Assembly: GCA_947505565.1 (NCBI GenBank)
Contig: CANNLB010000179.1
Coordinates: 1-6,318, forward strand
DNA: 6,318 nucleotides
Source: Acidobacteriota bacterium
GTDB lineage: Bacteria > Acidobacteriota > Terriglobia > Bryobacterales > Bryobacteraceae
Direction: 5' to 3'
Part shown: positions 1 to 5,375 of the stretch, in pieces
Layout of the letters: each line of letters begins with the position of its first letter
Numbering within the stretch: the first letter of the stretch is position 1
Position numbers and translations under genes: made by a program
Notes under the pieces: model-generated
Seen by the model: the letters and a program-made list of their open reading frames with translations, nothing else
What the model was told of the DNA's origin: nothing
Database searches by the model: none

Positions 1-40
1 CGCGACATTGAGATCAGCGATGCTTTGAAATAGCGAAGTC

Positions 41-1258
41 CTAAAGTAGGGTCTTGCGGAGCCAGTCGAGGGACTGGATGACGGCGAGGCTGCGGACGCG
101 ATGGCGGTCTCCGAACAGTTTTAGCTTGCGGACTTGGACGCCGGTCGGGGTCGCTAGGCCGCAATAGACGAGACCGGCTTGGTCGTCTTCTGCGTAGCCC
201 GTTAAGCTGAGGGCGTAGGTCGCTCTCGTGCGCTCGCGGGCTCCTTGGGCCATGGCTATAGCTACGGGCTCGGAGACGGCGGTGTGTTCGGCGAGGACGG
301 CGGGGTCGACGCCGAGGAGTTGGGTCTTCATGGCGTTTGTATACGTCTGGAAGCCTCCGACGTAATAGGCGCTGCTGCCGGAGGTTTCGGTGACGCGGGC
401 GCCGAGAAGGCCCGCTGTGAGGCTCTCCGCAGTGGCTAGGGTCGCGCCATGCTTCAGGAGCAGGCGGCCGACGGACTCTTCTAACGTCGCTCCGTCGTCC
501 GAGTAGATGCGATCGCCGAGGAGGGCGACGATGGGGTCGGCGACGGCGGCAAGGAGGGCTTCGGCTTCGGGCTCGGCGTCGGTGCGGGCGCGGAAGTGGA
601 TGTGCACGTCGCCGGGGGCGGCGAGGATGGTGGTCACGGGGTTCGTGTATTGGGTGTAAATGGGGGCGATGAGGGCGTCAAGATCGCTTTCGCCGACGCC
701 GGCGACGCGGTACCAGCGGGTTCGGATCACAGAGGGAGGGACTAGCGTACGCAGACGGGGGAGGATTTGATCTTGCACCATGGGCTTGAGTTCGCGGGGC
801 GGGCCTGGGAGGAGGGCGACGAACTTACCCGGGGCCGGCGCGAGCCAGAGGCCGGGGGCCGTGCCGTTGGGGTTGGGAAGCACTTCGGCACCGGCGATGA
901 CGTTGGCTTGGCGGCGGTTGTTGTCGCTGGGGGTGCGGCCAAATTTGGAGAAACGGTCGATGATGGCGTCCCAGATGGCGGGGTCGAAATGTTGAGTGAG
1001 GCCGAGGGCGGCGGCGCAGGCGTCGCGGGTGACATCGTCTTCGGTGGGGCCGAGGCCGCCGGTGAGGATGACGAGATCCGAACGAGAGAGGGACGTCCGG
1101 ATCTGCTCGGTGAGGCTGGAGCGGTCGTCGCCGATGATGGACTTGGCGACGACTTCAATGCCGAGGTCGTTGAGATGCTGGGTGAGATAGAGCGAGTTCG
1201 TATCGACCTTACCGGGGGTAAGGAGCTCGCTGCCTACGGCTATGATTTCGGCGTTCAT
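41..1258 (-). CDS. cinA: CinA family protein (MoCF-like domain plus nicotinamide-nucleotide amidohydrolase domain)
   Basis: The 405-residue product has the usual length and two-domain plan of CinA. Residues 1 to about 170 form the MoCF-biosynthesis-like domain, with the start MNAEIIAVGSELL, TGGLGPTEDD at 66-75 and LLPGPPREL near 149. In characterised CinA proteins this half hydrolyses ADP-ribose. Residues about 255-405 form the PncC/CinA C-terminal domain, which deamidates nicotinamide mononucleotide in pyridine-nucleotide salvage. Its ATAESLTAG (Ser279) and QTYTNAMK (Tyr306) motifs are visible. The Cys and Gly common in the family's AESCTGG motif are Leu and Ala here, and the usual TGIAGPGGG loop is replaced by a shortened TGYAEDDQAG at 353-362. 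The enzyme is predicted to be cytoplasmic. The ATG overlaps the TGA of the upstream propeller gene (ATGA) and no Shine-Dalgarno is seen, so translation is probably coupled. The stop is TAG at 43-41. Family identity is secure; full deamidase activity is not. Confidence 0.96.
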   Translation of the reverse strand: MNAEIIAVGSELLTPGKVDTNSLYLTQHLNDLGIEVVAKSIIGDDRSSLTEQIRTSLSRSDLVILTGGLGPTEDDVTRDACAAALGLTQHFDPAIWDAIIDRFSKFGRTPSDNNRRQANVIAGAEVLPNPNGTAPGLWLAPAPGKFVALLPGPPRELKPMVQDQILPRLRTLVPPSVIRTRWYRVAGVGESDLDALIAPIYTQYTNPVTTILAAPGDVHIHFRARTDAEPEAEALLAAVADPIVALLGDRIYSDDGATLEESVGRLLLKHGATLATAESLTAGLLGARVTETSGSSAYYVGGFQTYTNAMKTQLLGVDPAVLAEHTAVSEPVAIAMAQGARERTRATYALSLTGYAEDDQAGLVYCGLATPTGVQVRKLKLFGDRHRVRSLAVIQSLDWLRKTLL

Positions 1259-2289
1259 GGTTTCAGGGGAAGGATTTGCGGGGGGATACCGACTTCGAGG
1301 CGGTAGATGGAATTGGTGGTGGAGACGATCATGGCTCCGGTGGGGGTGAAAGCAAGGCCGACGATGCCGGGTCCGCTAACGAAGAGGCTGGCTTCGCGGT
1401 CGGGGGTGAGGCGGACGACGCCGCGGCGGCCGGCGTGGGAGGCGGCGACGTAGAGGTTGCCGAGGATGTCGAATGCCAAGCCTTGGGGGCGGCCGAGGCC
1501 GCGATAGAAGACTTCGACTTCGCCTTCGCGGGAGATGCGATGGACGCAGTCGTAGCTGGAAGTGGTGGGGCCGGTGACGTAGAGATAACCTTCGGGACCG
1601 AAGGCGAGGTGGTAGGCGGCGATGGAGGGTTCGACGGTAGCGAAGACGTAAATTTGACGGTCGCGGGAGATCTTGAAAATGGTTCCGGAACGATCGCCAA
1701 CGTAGAGGTTTTCATTCTGGTCGAAGGCGAGTCCGGTGGCGACGCCCATGCCTTCGACGTAGATGGACATTTCGCCGCGGGGGGAGGCTTCGTAGACGGT
1801 GCCGTCATTGCGCGAGGAAATGTAGAGAATGCCGTTGCTATCGAAGGCGAGGGCGGTGGCGTTCATGATGTCGCTGAGGAAAGGCCTGGCGCCTTCGGCG
1901 GGATCTATGCGATAGACGCTGACTGGGGAGCGCTGGCCGCGGGTGCCGGAGAAGGTGGTGAAGATTTGGCCGAAGCTATCGACCGCGGGGCTGGAGACGG
2001 GATGTAGGCCTTCGGCGAGGGAGATGCCGATGTCGCAGAACCAGGCGGGGCTGGTGTTTTTGCCGCTGGTAATGGTGAGTTCGCCGGAGGCGAGATCGGG
2101 GACGCGGGCGATGACGAGGGAGTCTGAGCCGACGACGATGGGTGCGGATTGTTCGCCGAGCATGACGCGGGGGCGGGAGTCTTTGGCGAAGCCTTTGCCG
2201 CGGATGCGGAGTTCTCCGCCGGGGATGGCGGCTTCGGGGGAGACCTGGGAGATCATCGGGGACGGGGCAACGATTTTGCGAGGGGGCAT
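1255..2289 (-). CDS. IPT/TIG domain plus six-repeat NHL/SMP-30-like beta-propeller protein
   Basis: The product has 344 residues. Residues about 9-88 read as an IPT/TIG immunoglobulin-like domain (P-x-I-x-x-VSPEAAIPGGELRIRGKGF, then a hydrophobic beta-strand pattern ending near SPAWFCDIG). Residues about 95-335 contain six propeller-blade repeats with the core (A/G)LAFDxxGxLYV: 98-113 (weak), 146-158, 186-198, 227-239, 270-282 and 311-323. This matches NHL or SMP-30/gluconolactonase-type propellers, which act as binding scaffolds or lactonases. I see no catalytic signature that would decide. There is no N-terminal signal peptide or membrane segment, which is unusual because most IPT-plus-propeller proteins are exported. 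The gene lies 19 bp after pgpA and shares ATGA with cinA, so it is embedded in the housekeeping cluster. An AGGAG lies 16 nt upstream of the ATG. Function unknown. Confidence 0.92.
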   Translation of the reverse strand: MPPRKIVAPSPMISQVSPEAAIPGGELRIRGKGFAKDSRPRVMLGEQSAPIVVGSDSLVIARVPDLASGELTITSGKNTSPAWFCDIGISLAEGLHPVSSPAVDSFGQIFTTFSGTRGQRSPVSVYRIDPAEGARPFLSDIMNATALAFDSNGILYISSRNDGTVYEASPRGEMSIYVEGMGVATGLAFDQNENLYVGDRSGTIFKISRDRQIYVFATVEPSIAAYHLAFGPEGYLYVTGPTTSSYDCVHRISREGEVEVFYRGLGRPQGLAFDILGNLYVAASHAGRRGVVRLTPDREASLFVSGPGIVGLAFTPTGAMIVSTTNSIYRLEVGIPPQILPLKP

Positions 2290-2305
2290 GGTGGTAAGCG
2301 AAGGA

Positions 2306-2310
2306 CTCCT
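2306..2310 (-). promoter_or_regulatory. Candidate ribosome binding site of the propeller gene
   Basis: AGGAG is read on the minus strand, overlapping the TAG stop of pgpA. It is the only strong Shine-Dalgarno-like string in the five-gene cluster. The spacing to the ATG at 2289 is 16 nt, longer than ideal. No in-frame start lies closer to it, so either the spacing is tolerated or initiation depends partly on ribosomes terminating on pgpA. Confidence 0.4.
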
Positions 2311-2758
2311 AATACAGATTGTTCCACCCGGCCACCCGCATCACAACCGCACCGTAAATTCCGGCGAGGACATCGTCGAAGACGATGCCGTATCCGGCGG
2401 GTAGTTTTTCGACGCGGCGGATGGGGAAGGGCTTGGTGATATCGAACAGACGGAAGAGCACGAAGGCGAGTAGCCAGGCTTGCCACGTGCGGGTGTGGAC
2501 GGCGGCGGCGAGGGTGATCCACTGGCCGAGCACTTCGTCGATGACGACGTCCTGGGGGTCCTTCTTTCCTGTGATTTGGGAATGGACGGTGGATGCCCAG
2601 ATGCCGGGAATGAGGAAGATGGCGGTGAGAATCCAGGGCGAGACGGGGACGAGATAGGCGACGAGAAGGCCGCCGAGAGCTCCGGCGGTACCGGGGCCTT
2701 TGGGGACGAGGCCGCAGCCGAAGAAGGTCGCCAGGGCGCTAGCGATTCGATTCTTCAT
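2309..2758 (-). CDS. pgpA: Phosphatidylglycerophosphatase A
   Basis: The product is 149 residues, the normal length for PgpA. This is an inner-membrane enzyme that removes the terminal phosphate of phosphatidylglycerophosphate to give phosphatidylglycerol. The family motifs are all present in order: [14 protein letters not shown] (13-26), [14 protein letters not shown] (67-80), [14 protein letters not shown] (102-115) and [10 protein letters not shown] (127-136). The acidic residues in the second and fourth motifs are the family's likely Mg2+ ligands. Hydrophobic stretches at about 26-55, 80-103 and 130-142 fit a small multi-pass membrane protein. The ATG lies inside the end of yacG (20 bp overlap) with no clear Shine-Dalgarno, so translational coupling is likely. 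The stop is TAG, 19 bp before the propeller gene. All conserved segments look intact. Confidence 0.95.
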   Translation of the reverse strand: MKNRIASALATFFGCGLVPKGPGTAGALGGLLVAYLVPVSPWILTAIFLIPGIWASTVHSQITGKKDPQDVVIDEVLGQWITLAAAVHTRTWQAWLLAFVLFRLFDITKPFPIRRVEKLPAGYGIVFDDVLAGIYGAVVMRVAGWNNLY

Positions 2759-2921
2759 CGGGTAGATCGAGATCAGCGAGTTCGTGGAGACTGAGTGGGG
2801 TGGAGATCACGTATTTTCCTTCGGCCCAGTTCGCGAGGTCGATCATCTTGCAGCGTTCGCTGCAGAAGGGCATGAAGGGCTCGCCGAAGGAGACTGGCTT
2901 CTTGCAAATGGGACACTTCAT
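2739..2921 (-). CDS. yacG: DNA gyrase inhibitor YacG (small zinc-binding protein)
   Basis: This 60-residue protein has the complete YacG zinc ribbon: CPIC (Cys3, Cys6) and [14 protein letters not shown], with Cys20 and Cys24 completing four zinc ligands. In E. coli YacG binds the GyrB C-terminal region and inhibits gyrase. The segment WAEGKYVIS followed by an acidic tail ([12 protein letters not shown]) is typical of the family. The gene starts 6 bp after the rimO TAA, and its 3' end overlaps the pgpA start by 20 bp. The bases before the ATG are A-rich (AAAAGAAT) without a proper Shine-Dalgarno, in keeping with coupling to rimO. It is intact, and the length is normal. Confidence 0.95.
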   Translation of the reverse strand: MKCPICKKPVSFGEPFMPFCSERCKMIDLANWAEGKYVISTPLSLHELADLDLPDEESNR

Positions 2922-2927
2922 ATTCTT

Positions 2928-4337
2928 TTATCGATGGGGGAGGACGTTCGGAGTGGAGTGCGGGGCCAGGATCGGAAAGTGATGATGGGCCGACAGGACG
3001 GGGGCTCCGAAGTCGATGAGGTTACCGACGAGGTCGTAGTCGTGGGCTTCGGTGACGCGGAGGCGGCGGATTTGGCCGGGGGCGAGTACGCCATCGCCGG
3101 GGTCGGAGATGTAGCAGACGCCGTCGATTTCAGGGGCTTGCGTGGAGAGGCGGGCTTGCCATAGGAGGTCGGATTCCGAGGACGGGCCTTCGACGAGGAC
3201 GCTCATTTCTTTGCCGATGAGGGCTTGGTTGGCCTTTTTGCTGATCTTGCGCTGGATGGCCATGAGGCGGCGCTTGCGGTTGTAGATGGTCTTGGCGTCG
3301 ACCTTTTGGTCGAGGTGGTAGCTGGCACTGGTTTCGACGTCGGAGTAAGAAAAGACGCCGAGGCGGTCGAATTGGGCGGTTTGGACGAACTGGCAGAGCT
3401 CTTCGAAATCGGCGTCGGTTTCGCCAGGGAAGCCGACGATCATGGAGGTTCGGACGGCGACTCCGGGGATCGTTGAGCGCATGCTTTCTAGCAGCTTGAG
3501 GAACGAGTCGCCGTGTTGGCCGCGCTTCATACGTTTGAGGACATTGCGGGAGGCGTGTTGGAGGGGGATGTCGATGTACTTAACGAGCGACTGGTGAGCG
3601 GCGATGGTTTCGAGGAGGATGGGGGTGACGCGGTTGGGATATGCATAGAGAAAGCGAACCCATTTTTCGTGGGGTGTTTCGATTTCGGCGAGGCGGGCGA
3701 GGAGGGTGGCGAGGCCGTTTTTGAGGCCGAGATCTTCGCCGTAACTGGTGACGTCTTGGCCGATGAGGTTGATTTCGCGGACGCCTTCGTCGAAGAGGCG
3801 ACGGGCTTCGAGGATGAGGCCTTCGAAGCGGCGGCTGCGGAAGTTACCGCGGAATTGGGGGATGATGCAGAAGGTGCAGGGGTGGTCGCAGCCTTCGGCG
3901 ATTTTAATGTAAGCGTGGTGTTTGGGGGTGGTACGGATGCGGGGGGAGCCTTCGTGGTAGAGGAAGGGCTCGATGGGTTTTTGGGCGGGTTCGATGCCTT
4001 CGCAGAGGGCTACGATATTGGCGAGTTCGTTGGTGCCGAGGACGGCATCGACTTCAGGTAGGTTGGCGAGGATGTCGCTGCGATGTCGTTCGACGAGGCA
4101 GCCAGCTACGACGAGGCGTTGGGCGCGGCCGGTGTATTTGAACTGGGCCATTTCGAGGATGGTGTCGATGGATTCCTGCTTGGCGGGGTCGATGAAAGAG
4201 CAGGTATTGACGACGATGACGTCGGCGTCCTCCGGGTGAGCGGTGAGTTCGTGCCCATTGAAGACGAGATCTCCCATCATGACTTCGGAGTCGACGAGAT
4301 TCTTGGGGCAGCCGAGACTAACAAAACCTATTTTCAA
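2928..4337 (-). CDS. rimO: Ribosomal protein S12 methylthiotransferase RimO
   Basis: RimO is a cytoplasmic radical-SAM enzyme with two iron-sulfur clusters that methylthiolates the conserved aspartate of ribosomal protein S12. The 469-residue product has the N-terminal UPF0004 domain with cluster cysteines Cys10 (SLGCPKNLVDSE), Cys46 (NTCSF) and Cys80 (AGCLVERH). The radical-SAM signature follows (EGCDHPCTFCIIPQFRG, Cys150, Cys154, Cys157), and then a TRAM domain at about 373-441 ending in EAHDYDLVGNLI. The ID(I/V)PLQHAS and GFPGET segments also fit RimO. The start is TTG at 4337-4335: no ATG or GTG exists in frame between it and the in-frame TAG at 4403-4401, and it places the initiator directly before the conserved KIGFVSLGC. 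No Shine-Dalgarno is visible. A 28-residue C-terminal tail after TRAM (442-469, with HHH at 451-453) is longer than I expect for the family. Confidence 0.96.
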   Translation of the reverse strand: MKIGFVSLGCPKNLVDSEVMMGDLVFNGHELTAHPEDADVIVVNTCSFIDPAKQESIDTILEMAQFKYTGRAQRLVVAGCLVERHRSDILANLPEVDAVLGTNELANIVALCEGIEPAQKPIEPFLYHEGSPRIRTTPKHHAYIKIAEGCDHPCTFCIIPQFRGNFRSRRFEGLILEARRLFDEGVREINLIGQDVTSYGEDLGLKNGLATLLARLAEIETPHEKWVRFLYAYPNRVTPILLETIAAHQSLVKYIDIPLQHASRNVLKRMKRGQHGDSFLKLLESMRSTIPGVAVRTSMIVGFPGETDADFEELCQFVQTAQFDRLGVFSYSDVETSASYHLDQKVDAKTIYNRKRRLMAIQRKISKKANQALIGKEMSVLVEGPSSESDLLWQARLSTQAPEIDGVCYISDPGDGVLAPGQIRRLRVTEAHDYDLVGNLIDFGAPVLSAHHHFPILAPHSTPNVLPHR

Positions 4338-4672
4338 AGTAGATACCAGTTTAGCATTGCGGGGTTGGGGGCAGGCTTTTGAGCGGGTCGTGGAGTTTGT
4401 CTACGGGGGTAGGGGAGCGAGGCGGTGGACGAAGGGTTCGGTAATGCCGGGGGCAGATGGACGAAGCCGCGGCCGTGGTGGGTGTGTAGGTTATGGCGGA
4501 GGCAGGCGAGGGAGAGGGCGGTGTCGCGGATGCCACTGATCCTGAATTCAGTTTGCCAGAGATGGTTGCGGGCGAGGGATATGCGGGTGGGGAGGCGAGG
4601 GGATGGGCGATTCCGCAGGTGCGATCGATGTCTGACCAGGGGTCTTCGCGGTGGGCGGCGGCGTAGCCTGCC
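4334..4672 (-). other. Stretch between rimO and the HEPN remnant: open frame without a start codon, possible gene remnant
   Basis: No intact gene is found here. One minus frame stays open for 112 codons to a TGA at 4336-4334. From roughly 4620 to 4448 its codons end in C most of the time, as in the intact neighbours. The part at 4576-4448 reads like protein (LARNHLWQTEF, then GIRDTALSLACLRHNLHTHH). At a run of five C near 4448 the protein-like reading appears to move to the rimO frame (GITEPFVHRLAPLPP) and ends at TAG 4403-4401, as if one or two bases had been gained or lost. The frame contains no ATG, GTG or TTG except an ATG at 4357, so it cannot be expressed as it stands. I do not recognise the family. 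It may be noncoding DNA with compositional bias. The promoter of rimO, if separate, should lie here, but I see no convincing -35/-10 pair. Confidence 0.35.
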
Positions 4673-5043
4673 TCAATGAACGTTTCAACGTCGGCTGCTG
4701 ACTACTGCTTCGAGTTGTCGTAGTCGACCAAACTTCGATGTTCGCGAAGCTTGATGAAGAGTTGAGCTACGGAAATGAGCTCGGCGGGCATGTCGCGGTC
4801 GCTCCTGGCTCGCTTCAGGAGATCCGCGCACTTTTCTTTTATGCCAATGTGGTCGATCGTTCTGTCGAGGACGCTTCGCTACCTTTCGACGACCCAATTG
4901 CAAACGGCCTCATCGACCAATAGATGGAAATCGGCATAGCCAGCCGTCGAAACTGCACGTCGACGGCCGACCTGCTAGGGTTCCGTAGGCGGCCAGGTAA
5001 CCAGACGGTTCACCTGCTCCAGCAGATCGTCGGCGAAAGACAC
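4654..5043 (-). pseudogene. HEPN-like domain protein, broken by three in-frame stops
   Basis: One minus frame from GTG 5043 reads as a continuous small helical protein apart from three TAG codons, at 4977-4975, 4881-4879 and 4704-4702. The reading begins SFADDLLEQVNRLV. It then gives RRRAVSTAGYADFHLLVDEA, and next DLLKRARSDRDMPAELISV. It ends FIKLREHRSLVDYDNSKQ, stop, SAADVETFIEA. This matches my recollection of a family of HEPN-like proteins with cores resembling RRAVSTAYYALFHLL and a later (A/V)DYD motif. Some HEPN proteins are RNases in toxin-antitoxin or defence systems. The AYYALF core has decayed to AGYADF, and the TAG after KQ sits where I would expect Trp. The GTG lies 2 bp after the stop of the upstream remnant. 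The 3' limit is approximate. The decayed state is seen directly; the family name rests on motif recall. Confidence 0.75.
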
Positions 5044-5045
5044 TA

Positions 5046-5349
5046 TCACTTCCAGGATTCTTCGCGGGCGACCGCTTGCTCGGAAACGCTTCTGTCGTTG
5101 CAGTACGAGAAAGATCCATCGACAAAGGGTCGAGCCTTCCGTCCAACCACGACTCGACTTTTCTCGTTACCTCGACTAGGTTCTGGCTTCTTCGGACAAG
5201 AGGACTCGGAAATAGATGGCCCAATCGCCGTCCCAATCCTGGGCGATATTGTGGCGAATGTGAACTGCGTTGGGTGCCATCTCCTGGACGACTTTCGAGA
5301 GGGCCTGATCGAATTCCGCTTTGCCGGGGAAGGCGAGGGGCAGGGTCAA
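5046..5349 (-). pseudogene. Small protein of unknown function, partner of the HEPN-like gene, broken by two frameshifts
   Basis: Three minus frames join into one plausible protein of about 105 residues. Frame one runs from a TTG at 5349 and includes AEFDQALSKVVQEM and DWDGDWAIYFRVLLSEEA, then meets TAG 5178-5176. The reading continues in a second frame as NLVEVTRKVESWLDGRLDPL, implying a one-base deletion near 5184-5182. It continues in a third frame as FSYCNDRSVSEQAVAREESW to TGA 5048-5046, implying another one-base deletion near 5113-5112. The DW(x)GDxAIxFRxxLSxEA core and an acidic SEQ...EE(S/A)W end recall small hypothetical proteins that I believe occur next to HEPN-like genes; I can name no function. 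A GGATCAGG (5365-5358) lies 8 nt before the TTG. The start remains uncertain and the true N-terminus may have been lost. Confidence 0.68.
5049..5053 (-). promoter_or_regulatory. Ribosome binding site deciding the GTG start of the HEPN-like remnant
   Basis: GGAAG on the minus strand ends 5 nt before GTG 5043-5041 and lies within the last codons of the upstream remnant. It favours GTG 5043 over the in-frame GTG at 5049, which would overlap it. The arrangement shows that the two broken genes were once a coupled pair. Confidence 0.45.
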
Positions 5350-5375
5350 CAGAATGGCCTGATCCGATCGTGGCG

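Noticed and set aside
1..40. Possible start (ATG at 8-6, minus) of another gene after cinA, or a terminator
   Set aside because: Only two codons would be visible, no Shine-Dalgarno precedes it, and no hairpin with a T-run is present in these 40 bases.
3513..4061. Long plus-strand open frame rich in Gly, Asp, Glu and Val inside rimO
   Set aside because: It is the antisense shadow of rimO produced by C-ending codons; the acidic low-complexity composition is typical of such shadows. The same applies to plus-strand frames at 767-1306, 1276-2007 and 5076-5810.
4425..4679. Plus-strand frame encoding an Arg/Trp-rich 84-residue peptide
   Set aside because: It has no visible domain or Shine-Dalgarno and lies opposite the minus frame with better codon periodicity.
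4910..5236. A 108-codon minus-strand frame as a separate gene
   Set aside because: Its first half is the middle segment of the frameshifted partner gene; the remainder is out of frame with both reconstructed proteins.
4338..5375. Insertion sequence, CRISPR array or tRNA gene in the gene-poor interval
   Set aside because: I saw no transposase motifs, terminal inverted repeats, regularly spaced repeats or tRNA-like cloverleaf on either strand.
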